This document shows positions 33,119-43,092 of a DNA stretch of 64,000 bases, piece by piece (within the stretch, counting starts at the first letter, position 1; each line of letters opens with the position of its first letter). This DNA is from Devosia ginsengisoli. Lineage in GTDB: Bacteria > Pseudomonadota > Alphaproteobacteria > Rhizobiales > Devosiaceae. Under the pieces are notes generated by a model. The model was not told the DNA's origin. It worked only from the letters and a program-made list of their open reading frames with translations, and did not search any database. The DNA is taken from the NCBI RefSeq assembly GCF_007859655.1, contig NZ_CP042304.1, positions 248,001 through 312,000 on the forward strand. The letters are read 5' to 3'. The position numbers and the translations under genes were made by a program.

Positions 33119-34600
33119 ATGACCACAATGCACAAGACTACCCCGCAGACCGGCTTCGATCTGGCCGCCGTGCCGACCGGCCTGTTCATCGGTGGGACAT
33201 GGCGGCCGGGCTCGACCGGCCAGCGGATCGACGTCATCGATCCCTCCACCGGCGCCGCCATCGCGGCGGTTGCCGATGCCAGCGTCGAGGACGCCATGGT
33301 GGCCGTGCAGGCGGCAACCGATGCCGGCACTGGCTGGGCCGCGACAGCACCGCGCAAGCGTTCGGAAATCCTGCGGCGCTGCTTCGAGCTGATGGTGGAG
33401 CGCAAGGACATGCTGGCCCAGCTCATCAGCCTGGAAAACGGCAAGGCCCTGAGCGATGCGCAGGGCGAAGTCGCCTATGCCGCCGAATTCTTCCGCTGGT
33501 TCGCCGAGGAAGCGGTGCGGCTCAATGGCGAAATCTCCACTGCGCCTTCGGGCGCCAACAAGATCATCGTCCAGCACCAGCCGATCGGCGTGGCCGTGCT
33601 GGTGACGCCGTGGAACTTCCCCGCCGCCATGGCGACACGCAAGATCGCGCCGGCACTGGCCGCCGGGTGTACCTGCGTGCTCAAGCCGGCGACCGAAACG
33701 CCGCTCACCGCCTATGCCCTGGCGGCATTGTTCGCCGAGGCGGGCGTGCCCGACGGCGTCGTCAACGTGATCACGACAGGCCGATCCGGCCCGGTGGTCA
33801 GCGCCATGCTGCACGATCCCCGCGTGCGCAAGCTGTCCTTCACCGGCTCGACGGAAGTGGGCCGGCGCTTGCTGCATGAAGCCGCCGACACGGTGATTTC
33901 ATGCTCCATGGAACTCGGCGGCAATGCGCCGTTTATCGTCTTCGACGATGCCGACCTGGATGCCGCTATCGAAGGCGCCATGATCGCCAAGATGCGCAAT
34001 GGCGGCGAGGCCTGCACGGCGGCCAACCGCTTCTATGTGCAGGGCGGCATTGCCGAGGCATTTTCGCAGCGTCTGGCCGAGCGCATGGGGGCGATGCAGG
34101 TCGGCCCCGGATATGAGGCGGCAACGCAATGCGGCCCGCTGATCAATCAGGGCGCGGTCGATCGCATTGCCGGCCTGATCGACGATGCGTCGAGCCGCGG
34201 CGCCAAAGTGCTTACCGGCGGCCGGCCGCTCGACCGGCAGGGCTTCTATTTCCCGCCCACAGTGATTGCCGGCGTTGCTGGCGATGCCACGATCATGCAG
34301 GAGGAGATTTTCGGGCCGGTCGCCGCAATCGCCACCTTCGCGAGCGAGGATGAGGTCATCGCTGCCGCCAACGCTACGGAATATGGCCTTATCGCCTATG
34401 TCTATACGCGCGACCTCGCCCGCGGGCTGCGCGTGTCCGAGCGGCTGGAAAGCGGCATGGTCGGCCTCAATCGCGGCATCGTCTCCGATCCGGCGGCGCC
34501 GTTTGGCGGCGTCAAGCAGAGTGGCCTCGGCCGCGAAGGAGCGCATCACGGCATTCTCGAATTCTGCGAGACCAAGTATATCGCCGTTTCCTGGGGCTGA
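33119..34600 (+). CDS. NAD(P)-dependent aldehyde dehydrogenase (succinate-semialdehyde dehydrogenase-like)
   Basis: A 493-residue aldehyde dehydrogenase. [20 protein letters not shown] binds the cofactor, the general-base Glu is in [12 protein letters not shown], and the nucleophilic Cys is in [11 protein letters not shown]. The family position is near succinate- and other semialdehyde dehydrogenases. It is the last gene of the operon from 28525 and probably oxidises the aldehyde released by the alcohol dehydrogenase or by the HpcH/HpaI aldolase. An ATG 9 bases downstream is an alternative start. Confidence 0.92.
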   Translation: MTTMHKTTPQTGFDLAAVPTGLFIGGTWRPGSTGQRIDVIDPSTGAAIAAVADASVEDAMVAVQAATDAGTGWAATAPRKRSEILRRCFELMVERKDMLAQLISLENGKALSDAQGEVAYAAEFFRWFAEEAVRLNGEISTAPSGANKIIVQHQPIGVAVLVTPWNFPAAMATRKIAPALAAGCTCVLKPATETPLTAYALAALFAEAGVPDGVVNVITTGRSGPVVSAMLHDPRVRKLSFTGSTEVGRRLLHEAADTVISCSMELGGNAPFIVFDDADLDAAIEGAMIAKMRNGGEACTAANRFYVQGGIAEAFSQRLAERMGAMQVGPGYEAATQCGPLINQGAVDRIAGLIDDASSRGAKVLTGGRPLDRQGFYFPPTVIAGVAGDATIMQEEIFGPVAAIATFASEDEVIAAANATEYGLIAYVYTRDLARGLRVSERLESGMVGLNRGIVSDPAAPFGGVKQSGLGREGAHHGILEFCETKYIAVSWG

Positions 34601-34628
34601 CGGCTCGCCGCCAGCCGGGCTTGCATAT

Positions 34629-34644
34629 TAACATGATTATGTTA
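34629..34644. promoter_or_regulatory. Palindrome TAACAT-N4-ATGTTA before the small unknown gene
   Basis: Perfect 6-bp arms separated by GATT. It overlaps by 4 bases the 5' arm of the hairpin at 34641. It looks like a repressor or metal-regulator operator; no regulator is coded next to it, so the binder is unknown. Confidence 0.4.
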
Positions 34645-34684
34645 CTCCACTTAAGGTCCGCCGAACGGCCCTGAGTGGAGTAAC
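34641..34684 (+). promoter_or_regulatory. Hairpin hiding the ribosome-binding site of the gene at 34688
   Basis: Perfect 11-bp stem GTTACTCCACT/AGTGGAGTAAC. Inside it, GGTCCG and CGGCCC can pair with one mismatch around the loop CCGAA. The 3' arm carries the GGAG ribosome-binding site, and the ATG is only 3 bases beyond the stem. Such a structure would block initiation until opened by temperature, a ligand, a protein or a small RNA (inference). Confidence 0.6.
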
Positions 34685-34687
34685 GCC

Positions 34688-34996
34688 ATGTCCTACGACC
34701 GCACCGCTACCTTTACCGCCGTGCGCGCCGCATTGATGGCGTCTTATTCCGGCGCACTGGCCACGACCCGCTTGTCGCCGCTCGAGGCGCTCGAATGCAT
34801 GGCCGCGGCGCTGGGGTCGCTCTATCGCGAAGTTGCCGATGCTCATATCGATCCGCAGGGCTGTCATTGCGGCTGGCAGCCGCATGCCGTGCTCGACATG
34901 GTTGCGCTGGAGCAGGCAATGGCGGCAAATGGCGCGCGTGACGAAGACGAGGACATGTTCGACCTGCGCTCGATAGCGCCGGCCGGTCATGGCTGA
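34688..34996 (+). CDS. Small protein of unknown function
   Basis: A 102-residue protein with no family that I recognise. The N-terminal two thirds look helical (ATFTAVRAALMASYS, SPLEALECMAAALGSLY); the C-terminal part contains DPQGCHCGWQPH, a Cys-His-Cys group that could bind a metal, and an acidic stretch DEDEDMFD. GGAG is correctly spaced before the ATG but buried in an 11-bp stem. Codon use looks like its neighbours. The ABC exporter gene follows 28 bases later, and may be in the same transcript. Confidence 0.7.
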   Translation: MSYDRTATFTAVRAALMASYSGALATTRLSPLEALECMAAALGSLYREVADAHIDPQGCHCGWQPHAVLDMVALEQAMAANGARDEDEDMFDLRSIAPAGHG

Positions 34997-35024
34997 CCAC
35001 CAAAACCCCTGTTAGACCCATTTC

Positions 35025-36752
35025 ATGATCAAGCGTTTCTTTTCCTATTATGCCCCTTACAAGGGCCTGTTCGCTCTCGACTTCGGCAGCGCCGTGGTTG
35101 CTGGCCTGCTCGAACTCGCCTTCCCGCTGGCCGTGGCCTATTTCATCGATACGCTGCTGCCGCAGAATGATTTCGGCCTCATTCTCATCACCAGCATTGT
35201 CCTGCTGCTCATCTATTGCCTCACCGCGGTTCTGCGCGGCGTGGTCAACTATTTCGGCCATATGCTCGGCATCCATATCGAGACCGACATGCGCCGCCAG
35301 GTCTTTTCCCATTTGCAGAAGCTCAGCTTCCGCTTCTTCGACAATCATAAGACCGGCCAGCTCATCACCCATGTCACCAAGGGCCTGGAGGATATCGGCG
35401 AAGTCGCCCACCATGGCCCCGAGGACCTGTTCCTCGCGGTCATGACCTTCCTGGGCGCCTTCGCGCTGATGTTCATGACCAATTGGCAACTGGCTGCCAT
35501 CACCGTCGTCCTGGTGCCGGTTATGACCTGGCTCGTCAGCACCTATGGCGCGCGCATGAACAGCAACTGGCGCGAGCTTTACGGCCGGGTCGGGGACTTC
35601 AATACGCGCGTCGAGGATTCCATCGGCGGCGTGCGCGTCGTGAAGGCCTTTGCCAATGAAGGGCATGAGGAAAAGCTCTTTGCCGGCAACAACGAGGCCT
35701 ACCGCACGACCAAGCTGCAGGCCTATGCGCTGATGACCGCCAGCAATGTCGTCACCTTCCTCAGCACCCGCCTCATCCAGCTCGCCGTCATGATCTTCGG
35801 CGCCTGGATGGTGACGCGCGGCGAGCTTTCCTATGGCGGTTTCGTCAGCTTCTTGCTGCTGGTCAATGTCTTCATGCGCCCGATCGACCAGATCACGCAG
35901 GTGCTCGAAATGTACCCCAAGGGCATTGCGGGTTTCACCCGCTTCACCCAGTTGATCGATACCGAACCCGACATTGCCGACCGCCCCGGCGCCAAGGTCG
36001 TCAACCACCTGCGCGGCGACATCTCGTTCCGCAATGTCAGCTTTTCCTACGAGCATTCCGGCCGCAGGATCATCGACAATCTCAGCCTTGATGTCTCGGC
36101 CGGCGAAACCCTCGCCATTGTCGGCCCGTCCGGCGCCGGAAAGACCACGCTCTGCGCCCTGCTGCCGCGCTTCTACGAAATCGAGGAAGGCGCGATCACC
36201 GTCGACGGAACCGATATCCGCGACATGACGCAGGCCAGCCTGCGCAGCCAGATCGGCATCGTGCAGCAGGATGTCTTCCTGTTCGGCGGCACTTTGCGCG
36301 AAAACATCGCCTATGGCCGGCTCGATGCCAGCGATGGGGATATCATCAAGGCCGTGCACAGCGCCCGTCTGGAATCGGTCATCAAGCGCCTGCCTGATGG
36401 TCTCGACACGCTCGTCGGCGAGCGCGGGGTGAAGCTGTCGGGTGGGCAGAAGCAGCGCGTGGCCATTGCCCGCATCTTCCTCAAGAACCCGCCGATCCTG
36501 ATTCTCGACGAGGCGACCTCCGCGCTCGATACGGCAACGGAAGTGGCCATCCAGCGCTCGCTGGCCGAGCTGTCCGAGGGGCGGACGACGCTGGTCATTG
36601 CCCATCGGCTGGCCACTATCCAGCATGCCGACCGCATCGTGGTGATCGATGAGACCGGAATTGTCGAGGAGGGGAGTCACGAGGTGCTGTTGGCCAGGGA
36701 TGGCGCCTATGCAGTGCTGCACAAGGCGCAGTTCGGGTATCTCGCGGGATAG
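35025..36752 (+). CDS. ABC transporter, fused permease and ATP-binding protein (exporter type)
   Basis: A 575-residue half-transporter: six transmembrane helices in residues 1-320, then the ATPase domain with Walker A GPSGAGKTT, signature LSGGQKQRVAIAR and Walker B ILILDEATSALD. The coupling-helix region HLQKLSFRFFDNHKTGQL is typical of MsbA/lipid or multidrug exporters. It should work as a homodimer in the inner membrane. Substrate unknown. A family-C repeat half follows the stop. Confidence 0.9.
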   Translation: MIKRFFSYYAPYKGLFALDFGSAVVAGLLELAFPLAVAYFIDTLLPQNDFGLILITSIVLLLIYCLTAVLRGVVNYFGHMLGIHIETDMRRQVFSHLQKLSFRFFDNHKTGQLITHVTKGLEDIGEVAHHGPEDLFLAVMTFLGAFALMFMTNWQLAAITVVLVPVMTWLVSTYGARMNSNWRELYGRVGDFNTRVEDSIGGVRVVKAFANEGHEEKLFAGNNEAYRTTKLQAYALMTASNVVTFLSTRLIQLAVMIFGAWMVTRGELSYGGFVSFLLLVNVFMRPIDQITQVLEMYPKGIAGFTRFTQLIDTEPDIADRPGAKVVNHLRGDISFRNVSFSYEHSGRRIIDNLSLDVSAGETLAIVGPSGAGKTTLCALLPRFYEIEEGAITVDGTDIRDMTQASLRSQIGIVQQDVFLFGGTLRENIAYGRLDASDGDIIKAVHSARLESVIKRLPDGLDTLVGERGVKLSGGQKQRVAIARIFLKNPPILILDEATSALDTATEVAIQRSLAELSEGRTTLVIAHRLATIQHADRIVVIDETGIVEEGSHEVLLARDGAYAVLHKAQFGYLAG

Positions 36753-36768
36753 GGAGTTTTTGTTGAGT

Positions 36769-36831
36769 ACCCCTCCTAACCTCCCCCTGATAGGGGGGAG
36801 GAATCCGGCTGGTGGGTTTGGCTGGATCACG
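36769..36831. repeat. Intergenic palindromic repeat, family C, single arm
   Basis: CCTCCCCCTGATAGGGGGGAGG hairpin half followed by AATCCGGCTGGTGGGTTTGG. The same unit, with its inverted partner, is at 62647-62772. It fills the gap after the exporter gene and may act as a terminator. Confidence 0.7.
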
Positions 36832-36852
36832 CCAAAACCCTATGTCGGGGGA

Positions 36853-36892
36853 CTGTCACCCCAGTGACTTGGAACCGTCACCCAACTGTCAA
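36853..36892 (+). promoter_or_regulatory. Pho-box array before ugpB
   Basis: Four 7-mers start exactly 11 bases apart: CTGTCAC (36853), GTGACTT (36864, poor), CCGTCAC (36875) and CTGTCAA (36886). The known PhoB box is two CTGTCAT-like 7-mers with a 4-base spacer, so this is a tandem PhoB site about 90 bases before the ugpB start. Confidence 0.7.
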
Positions 36893-36978
36893 TCGCCATT
36901 GTTAGGCACGCCGGGCTCGCGATCAGACGGGCCGGCAGGAGCCCTCCTGCTGATATTCCGACAGCCAGGAGAGACCCG

Positions 36979-38307
36979 ATGGTTCGCCATTCATTCGCAG
37001 CCGGCCTTGCCGCCCTGACCGTAGCCCTATCCTCCAGCATCGCGCTGGCCCAGACCGAAGTCACCTGGTGGCATGCCATGGGTGGCGAGCTGGGCACCAA
37101 GCTCGAAGAAATCGCCGCCGGCTTCAATGCCAGCCAGTCCGACTATGTCGTGACCCCGGTGTTCAAGGGCTCCTATGCCGAGACCCTGACCGCCGCCATC
37201 GCCGCCTTCCGCGCCAATGAACAGCCTGCCATCGTGCAGGTCTTCGAAGTGGGCACCGGCACCATGATGGCCGCCAAGGGCGCCGTCTACCCGGTCTACC
37301 AGCTCATGGCCGACAACAACCAGCCCTGGGACCCGGCGGGCTTCCTCGCCCCAGTGACCGGTTATTATTCGGACACCGATGGCAACATCCTGTCGATGCC
37401 GTTCAATTCCTCGACCCCGATCATGTACTACAACAAGGACGTGTTCGAAGCCGCTGGTCTTGACCGCGAAGTCGCGCCCAAGACCTGGGCCGAAGTCGAG
37501 GAATTCTCCAAGAAGATCGTCGAGTCCGGCGCTGCCTCCTGCGGCTTCACCAGCGGCTGGGTGAGCTGGATCCAGACCGAAAACCTCTCGGCCATTCATG
37601 ACCTGCCCTATGGCACGCTGCAGAACGGCTTCGGCGGCCTTGCCACCGAATTCACCTTCAACGGCGAAACCCAGGCCCGTCACTGGGACAACCTGGCCAA
37701 GTGGAGCAAGGAAGGCCTGTTCCGCTATGGTGGCCCGGCCGGTGGCGCCGATGCTCCGCCGCTGTTCTACACCGGCGACTGCGCCATCTACATGAACTCG
37801 TCGGCCTCGCGCGCCGGCGTCATCGCCAACGCCGCCGGCTTCGAAGTCGGTTTTGCTCCGCTGCCCTATTATGACGACGTGATCGCCGAGCCGAAGAACT
37901 CGATCATCGGTGGCGCGACCCTGTGGGTGCTGAACGGCAAGTCGGCTGAAGAATATGCCGGTGCCGCGGCCTTCTTCACCTATCTCAGCCAGCCCCAGGT
38001 CCAGGCCGACTGGCACCAGTTCACCGGCTACCTGCCGATCACCAATGCGGCTTTCGAACTGGGCCAGAGCCAGGGCTATTACGAGGCCAATCCGGGTTCG
38101 GACATTGCCATCGAGCAGATTACCCGCGGCACGCCTTCGGACAATTCCAAGGGCATCCGCTTCGGCAACTTGACCCAGGCGCGTGACGTCATCGACCAGG
38201 AATTCGAAGCCGTGCTGGCTGGCAGCAAGACCGGCCAGGAAGGCGTGGACGCCGCCGTTGCCCGTGGCAACGAAATCCTGCGCGAATTCGAAGCTGCCAA
38301 CCAGTAA
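36979..38307 (+). CDS. ugpB: sn-glycerol-3-phosphate ABC transporter, substrate-binding protein
   Basis: A 442-residue periplasmic protein with a signal peptide ending [44 protein letters not shown] and [17 protein letters not shown] are characteristic of UgpB. It binds glycerol-3-phosphate or glycerophosphodiesters and hands them to UgpA/UgpE. A phased Pho-box array lies upstream, so it is probably induced by phosphate starvation. AGGAGAG precedes the ATG. It is followed by a strong hairpin and then ugpA. Confidence 0.94.
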   Translation: MVRHSFAAGLAALTVALSSSIALAQTEVTWWHAMGGELGTKLEEIAAGFNASQSDYVVTPVFKGSYAETLTAAIAAFRANEQPAIVQVFEVGTGTMMAAKGAVYPVYQLMADNNQPWDPAGFLAPVTGYYSDTDGNILSMPFNSSTPIMYYNKDVFEAAGLDREVAPKTWAEVEEFSKKIVESGAASCGFTSGWVSWIQTENLSAIHDLPYGTLQNGFGGLATEFTFNGETQARHWDNLAKWSKEGLFRYGGPAGGADAPPLFYTGDCAIYMNSSASRAGVIANAAGFEVGFAPLPYYDDVIAEPKNSIIGGATLWVLNGKSAEEYAGAAAFFTYLSQPQVQADWHQFTGYLPITNAAFELGQSQGYYEANPGSDIAIEQITRGTPSDNSKGIRFGNLTQARDVIDQEFEAVLAGSKTGQEGVDAAVARGNEILREFEAANQ

Positions 38308-38319
38308 GCGCGACTAGCT

Positions 38320-38343
38320 GGGCCCGGACACCAGTCCGGGCCC
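38320..38343 (+). terminator. Intercistronic hairpin between ugpB and ugpA
   Basis: Perfect 10-bp stem GGGCCCGGAC/GTCCGGGCCC with loop ACCA, 12 bases after the ugpB stop. It is the same kind of structure as those after the TRAP and TTT binding-protein genes. Confidence 0.65.
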
Positions 38344-38363
38344 CATTCCATCTGCGAGGCTCC

Positions 38364-39248
38364 ATGCAGACCAAGCGCACGATCTTTCCGAACATGTGGC
38401 TGCCCTATGGGTTGCTGGCGCCGCAACTGGCCATCACGCTGGTGTTTTTCATCTGGCCGGCTCTGCAGGCCGTCAAATCCTCGTTCGAACGCGAGGACCC
38501 GTTCGGTTTCAAGACGACCTTCATCTGGTTTGCCAACTATTCCAAGCTGCTGGCCGACCCGATGTATCTCAATGCGCTGTGGCGCACGCTGATCTTCGCG
38601 GTTCTGGTGACCGTGATCGCCATGGGCGTGTCGCTGGTCCTTGCCGTCGCGGTCAACCGCCTGCTGCGCTCGGGCCGGGTCTATACGACGCTGCTGGTGT
38701 GGCCCTATGCCGTGGCACCTGTCGTGGCCGGCATTCTCTGGTGGTTCATGTTCAATCCCTCCATCGGCATTCTCAGCTATGTGCTGGGGCAGATGGGCGT
38801 GACCTGGAACCACCGCGTCAATGCCGACCAGGCCATGATCCTGATCGTGCTGGCCGCAAGCTGGAAGCAGATTTCCTACAATTTCCTGTTCTTCGTCGCC
38901 GGGCTGCAATCGGTGCCCGCCTCGCTGTCGGAAGCGGCGGCGATCGACGGGGCAGGACCCTTCAAGCGGTTCTGGACCATCGTCGTGCCGCTGCTGTCGC
39001 CGACGACCTTCTTCCTGCTGATCGTCAATATCAACTACGCCATGTTCGACACATTCGGCGTCGTTGATGCCACCACGTCGGGCGGCCCGGCGCAGTCGAC
39101 CAATATCCTGGTCTACAAGGTTTATGCCGACGGCTTCCTCGGCCTCAACATCGGCTCATCGGCAGCCCAATCGGTGCTGCTCATGCTCATCGTCATCGTC
39201 CTGACCGTGGTCCAGTTCCGCTTCGTCGAGCGGCGCGTGCAGTATTAG
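38364..39248 (+). CDS. ugpA: sn-glycerol-3-phosphate ABC transporter permease UgpA
   Basis: A 294-residue MalF-type permease with six transmembrane helices. The cytoplasmic EAA loop, [20 protein letters not shown], contacts the ATPase. It is followed after 9 bases by ugpE, with which it forms the membrane channel. Confidence 0.94.
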   Translation: MQTKRTIFPNMWLPYGLLAPQLAITLVFFIWPALQAVKSSFEREDPFGFKTTFIWFANYSKLLADPMYLNALWRTLIFAVLVTVIAMGVSLVLAVAVNRLLRSGRVYTTLLVWPYAVAPVVAGILWWFMFNPSIGILSYVLGQMGVTWNHRVNADQAMILIVLAASWKQISYNFLFFVAGLQSVPASLSEAAAIDGAGPFKRFWTIVVPLLSPTTFFLLIVNINYAMFDTFGVVDATTSGGPAQSTNILVYKVYADGFLGLNIGSSAAQSVLLMLIVIVLTVVQFRFVERRVQY

Positions 39249-39257
39249 GAGCGCCCC

Positions 39258-40106
39258 ATGGTCGAAAACCGCCCCTGGCTGAACGTCCTCACCCATCTGG
39301 TGCTGGTCGTCGGCGTCATCATCATTGCCTTCCCGGTCTATCTGGCCGTCATCGCCTCGACCCATGGTCCCGGCGCATTCCTGAGCAATGTCGTGCCGCT
39401 GCTGCCCGGTCCCTACCTGCTCGACAATTACGGGCAGATGCTGAGCCAGGGCATGTCCACCTCAGGCGCGCCACCTCTGACGCTGATGCTGGCCAATTCG
39501 CTGGTCATGGCTATCATCATCGCCGTGGCCAAGATCGCCATCTCGATCATCTCGGCCTATGCCATCGTCTATTTCCGCTTTCCGCTGCGGACGCTGGCCT
39601 TCTGGATCATCTTCATCACGCTGATGCTTCCGGTCGAAGTGCGCATCATCCCGACCTTCAAGGTCGTGTCCGACCTGGGGCTGCTCAATTCCTATGCCGG
39701 CCTGACCATCCCGCTGATCGCCTCGGCTACGGCGACTTTCCTGTTCCGGCAATTCTTCCTCACCGTGCCGGATGAATTGATGGAGGCGGCGCGGGTCGAT
39801 GGGGCGGGGCCGATGAAATTCTTCCGCGATATCCTGCTGCCGCTGAGCCGTACCAATATGGCCGCGCTCTTCGTGATCCTCTTCATCTACGGCTGGATGC
39901 AGTATCTGTGGCCGCTGCTGGTGACCACCGACCCCAAATTCTATACCGTCGTCATGGGCATCAAGCGCATGGCCGCTGTTGCCGACGCCGATCCGCAATG
40001 GAACCTGGTCATGGCTGCCGTGGTGCTGGCCATGCTGCCGCCGGTTCTTATCGTCATCTTCATGCAGCGCCTGTTCGTCAAAGGCCTGGTGGAAACGGAG
40101 AAATAA
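39258..40106 (+). CDS. ugpE: sn-glycerol-3-phosphate ABC transporter permease UgpE
   Basis: A 282-residue MalG-type permease, six helices, with EAA loop [20 protein letters not shown]. The C-terminal [14 protein letters not shown] is typical of MalG-like partners. The ugpC ATG comes 1 base after its stop. Confidence 0.94.
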   Translation: MVENRPWLNVLTHLVLVVGVIIIAFPVYLAVIASTHGPGAFLSNVVPLLPGPYLLDNYGQMLSQGMSTSGAPPLTLMLANSLVMAIIIAVAKIAISIISAYAIVYFRFPLRTLAFWIIFITLMLPVEVRIIPTFKVVSDLGLLNSYAGLTIPLIASATATFLFRQFFLTVPDELMEAARVDGAGPMKFFRDILLPLSRTNMAALFVILFIYGWMQYLWPLLVTTDPKFYTVVMGIKRMAAVADADPQWNLVMAAVVLAMLPPVLIVIFMQRLFVKGLVETEK

Positions 40107-40107
40107 C

Positions 40108-41157
40108 ATGGCCGCCATCGAACTCGCAGGCGTCAAGAAGACCTATCCCGGCGGCGCCCAGGTGATCCACGGCATCGACCTGGCTATCGGCGATGGCGAA
40201 CTGGTGGTGCTGGTCGGTCCCTCTGGCTGCGGCAAGTCCACCCTGCTGCGCATGATCGCCGGGCTCGAAACCATCAGCGATGGCACGATTTCCATCGGCG
40301 GCGCGGTGGTCAATACCAAGGAGCCGGCCGAGCGCGACATCGCCATGGTGTTCCAGAATTACGCGCTCTATCCGCATATGACCGTACGGGGAAACCTCGA
40401 ATATGGCCTTAGGAATCGCGGCACGCCGCGGGCCGAGATCGATGCCCGTGTCGAAGCGGCGGCGCGGACGCTGGAGATCGAGCCTTTCCTCGACCGCAAG
40501 CCGCGCCAGTTGTCCGGCGGGCAGCGCCAGCGCGTCGCCATGGGCCGGGCCATCGTGCGCCAGCCCAAAGCCTTCCTGTTCGATGAGCCGCTGAGCAATC
40601 TCGACGCCAAGCTGCGCGGGCAGATGCGTATCGAAATCCGCCGCCTGCAGCGCAGCCTGCGCACCACCAGCGTCTATGTGACCCACGACCAGCTCGAGGC
40701 CATGACCCTGGCCGACCGGCTGGTGGTGATGAATGGCGGCCATATCGAACAGGTGGGCAAGCCCACCGAACTCTACGACCGGCCCGCTTCGCTGTTCGTC
40801 GCCGGCTTTATCGGCTCGCCACCGATGAACCTGCTCGATGTCGCAGCCCTTGAGGCGCTGCCCGGCGTGACAATGCCCGCGGCGCTGCCGGATGGAACCG
40901 ACATTGTCGGCATCCGTCCCGACGCCATTATACTGGGGGCTGCGGCATCGGGGGATATCTTGTTGTCGGGGACGGTCGAGCTGATCGAACCGGTGGGCGG
41001 GGAGAGCCATCTCTATGTGCGCGTGGTCGGGCTGGAACAGGCCATGATCATCGTCGCGCAGGGCCGTTCGGAGCTGGCGGAAGCGGCCAGTCTGGACTTC
41101 GTTCTGCCGGCCGAGGCGCTGCATCCGTTCAACCGCGCCACGGGAAAACGGCTGTAA
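40108..41157 (+). CDS. ugpC: sn-glycerol-3-phosphate ABC transporter ATP-binding protein UgpC
   Basis: A 349-residue MalK-type ATPase: Walker [10 protein letters not shown], signature [15 protein letters not shown], Walker [12 protein letters not shown] and the switch His in TSVYVTHDQ. The C-terminal TOBE/OB regulatory domain (from about residue 235) is present. GGAG lies 8 bases before the ATG at 40108. Completes the ugpBAEC operon; phnM follows after 79 bases. Confidence 0.94.
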   Translation: MAAIELAGVKKTYPGGAQVIHGIDLAIGDGELVVLVGPSGCGKSTLLRMIAGLETISDGTISIGGAVVNTKEPAERDIAMVFQNYALYPHMTVRGNLEYGLRNRGTPRAEIDARVEAAARTLEIEPFLDRKPRQLSGGQRQRVAMGRAIVRQPKAFLFDEPLSNLDAKLRGQMRIEIRRLQRSLRTTSVYVTHDQLEAMTLADRLVVMNGGHIEQVGKPTELYDRPASLFVAGFIGSPPMNLLDVAALEALPGVTMPAALPDGTDIVGIRPDAIILGAAASGDILLSGTVELIEPVGGESHLYVRVVGLEQAMIIVAQGRSELAEAASLDFVLPAEALHPFNRATGKRL

Positions 41158-41168
41158 CAGGCACCGCC

Positions 41169-41186
41169 ATGTCGTTGAACCGTCAT
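41169..41186 (+). promoter_or_regulatory. Pho-box-like element before phnM
   Basis: ATGTCGT and CCGTCAT with a 4-base spacer, giving the 11-bp phase of a PhoB site, about 50 bases before the phnM start. The first 7-mer is a weaker match than those before ugpB and phnC. Confidence 0.45.
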
Positions 41187-41236
41187 AATATTCGGCTAGC
41201 GCAGCCAGTGTTACGCCACTGCAGGATCGGTCAGTC

Positions 41237-42385
41237 ATGAACTCTGTCACCCTTGGAGAACTGGTTCTCACCAATGCAAGGATCGTGCTGGCCAACGAAG
41301 TGCTGGAAGGCTCGCTGCGGGTCGATGGCGGGGTCATCACCGATATCGGCGCGCCGAGCCGGACCGGGCTCGATCTCGACGGGGATTACTTGATCCCGGG
41401 CCTGGTGGAACTGCATACCGACCACCTCGAAACGCACTATGCGCCGCGCCCGCGCGTGCGCTGGAATCCGGTGGCCGCGGTGCAGGCGCATGATGCGCAG
41501 ATCGCCGCCTCGGGCATCACCACCGTGCTCGACGCTATCCGCATCGGGCTCGATGAGGATACCGATGTCAGCGCCGAGGAAATGCGTATTCTGGCCGGGG
41601 CGATCCGTGCCGGGATGGATGCCGGGCGGCTGCGGGCCGAGCACTATATCCACCTGCGCTGCGAGGTTTCGGCGCCCGATTGCCTCGATAGTTTCCTCGC
41701 CATCAAGGACGATCCGCTGGTGCGGCTGGCCTCGCTGATGGACCATGCGCCGGGCCAGCGCCAGTTCGCCAGCCTCGACGCCTACAAGGTGTATTACCAG
41801 GGCAAGACCAAGATGAGCGATGCCGAGCTCGATGCCTTCACGGCCCGGCGTAACGCTCAGTCGCTGGCCCATTCCGGCAAGCATCGCCGCATGATTTCCC
41901 AGATGTGCCACGACCAGGGCATCGTGCTGGCCAGCCATGACGACGCCACCCGCGCCCATGTGGAAGAGGCGGTGGATCTGGGCCTGCATATCGCCGAGTT
42001 CCCCACCACGCTGGAGGCCGCACGCGCCTCGCGCCAGGCGGGGCTGTCCATTCTCATGGGCGGGCCGAACGTGGTGCGCGGCGGCTCGCATTCCGGCAAT
42101 GTATCGGCGCGGGCGCTGGCCGAGGCCGACCTGCTCGATATCCTGTCCTCGGATTATATCCCCTTTTCCATGCTGCAATCGGCCTTCTCGCTTGCCGACG
42201 GCGTGGAGGGAATCAGCCTGTCCAAGGCGATCCAGCTGGTGACCAAACGGCCGGCGGAAGCGGCCGGATTCCACGATCGCGGCGAGATCGCCGTGGGCAA
42301 GCGGGCCGACTTCGTGCATCTGCGCATTGAGGACGGCATTCCCATCGTGCTGACGGTGTGGCGGCAGGGCCAGCGGGTGATATGA
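41237..42385 (+). CDS. phnM: Alpha-D-ribose 1-methylphosphonate 5-triphosphate diphosphatase
   Basis: A 382-residue amidohydrolase. LVELHTDHLETH holds the first metal ligands and LASHDDATRAH a later one. In the C-P lyase pathway PhnM removes pyrophosphate from ribose-1-methylphosphonate-5-triphosphate, giving the PhnJ substrate. It is coupled to phnN by an ATGA overlap. It is separated from phnG-L by phnN and the divergent phnF. Confidence 0.94.
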   Translation: MNSVTLGELVLTNARIVLANEVLEGSLRVDGGVITDIGAPSRTGLDLDGDYLIPGLVELHTDHLETHYAPRPRVRWNPVAAVQAHDAQIAASGITTVLDAIRIGLDEDTDVSAEEMRILAGAIRAGMDAGRLRAEHYIHLRCEVSAPDCLDSFLAIKDDPLVRLASLMDHAPGQRQFASLDAYKVYYQGKTKMSDAELDAFTARRNAQSLAHSGKHRRMISQMCHDQGIVLASHDDATRAHVEEAVDLGLHIAEFPTTLEAARASRQAGLSILMGGPNVVRGGSHSGNVSARALAEADLLDILSSDYIPFSMLQSAFSLADGVEGISLSKAIQLVTKRPAEAAGFHDRGEIAVGKRADFVHLRIEDGIPIVLTVWRQGQRVI

Positions 42386-42942
42386 GCGGAACCTTCGTCG
42401 CGGTCGTCGGCCCCAGCGGCGTGGGCAAGGACAGCCTGATCGGCTTTGCCCGCGAACGGCTGGAAGCCGGTGGCCGCGTGCGCTTCGTGCGCCGCGTGGT
42501 GACGCGCCCCGCCGATGGCGGCAGCGAAGACCATGACAGCATGGATGAAACCGCCTTTGCCGCGGCTGAGGCGGCCGGAGAATTTGCCCTGAGCTGGGGC
42601 GCGCATGGCCTGTGCTACGGGCTGCCGGTGGCGCTGGAAGACGATCTGGCTGCCGGGCGCGTGGTGGTGGCCAACCTGTCGCGCGGGATGATTCCAGCAT
42701 TGGTGGCGCGTTATCCCGATGCGCTGGTGGTGGCGGTGACGGCCGACCGGGCGGTGCTTGCGGAACGGCTGGCGAGCCGGGGGCGGGAGACCGCGGAATC
42801 CATAAGGCAGCGGCTGGATCGCAATGCGGGCGATGGCCTGCCGGCGAGCACGGTGCGGATCGATAATTCCGGGGCGCTTGAGGTGGCGGGGATGCAGTTT
42901 ACCCGGCTGTTGCAGGATGTGGCTGGGGTTGTGCGGGCTTGA
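42382..42942 (+). CDS. phnN: Ribose 1,5-bisphosphate phosphokinase
   Basis: A 186-residue P-loop kinase of the guanylate-kinase fold: GPSGVGKDSLIGF is the Walker A loop and VRFVRRVVTRP the acceptor-binding region. It turns ribose 1,5-bisphosphate into PRPP, feeding the end product of phosphonate breakdown into nucleotide synthesis. The ATG at 42382 overlaps the phnM stop. A composite palindromic repeat follows it. Confidence 0.93.
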   Translation: MSGTFVAVVGPSGVGKDSLIGFARERLEAGGRVRFVRRVVTRPADGGSEDHDSMDETAFAAAEAAGEFALSWGAHGLCYGLPVALEDDLAAGRVVVANLSRGMIPALVARYPDALVVAVTADRAVLAERLASRGRETAESIRQRLDRNAGDGLPASTVRIDNSGALEVAGMQFTRLLQDVAGVVRA

Positions 42943-42975
42943 AGGCTGCTGTGGCACTATCGTTGCCTACCTACC

Positions 42976-43062
42976 GGCGCCTCCCGCGGACTTGATCCGC
43001 GGGTCATTCTCACCACGGCACAAGCGGCGGAAGACCCCCGGATCAAGTCCGGGGGAGGCGCC
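42976..43062. repeat. Composite palindromic repeat, GGCGCCTCC type
   Basis: Outer arms GGCGCCTCC and GGAGGCGCC enclose two inner hairpins, CCGCGGACTTGATCCGCGG and CCCCGGATCAAGTCCGGGG. It lies between the convergent phnN and phnF genes. Only one copy was noticed in this window. Confidence 0.8.
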
Positions 43063-43092
43063 AGTGGGTGGGAGAGATCAGCGCCAATACCA

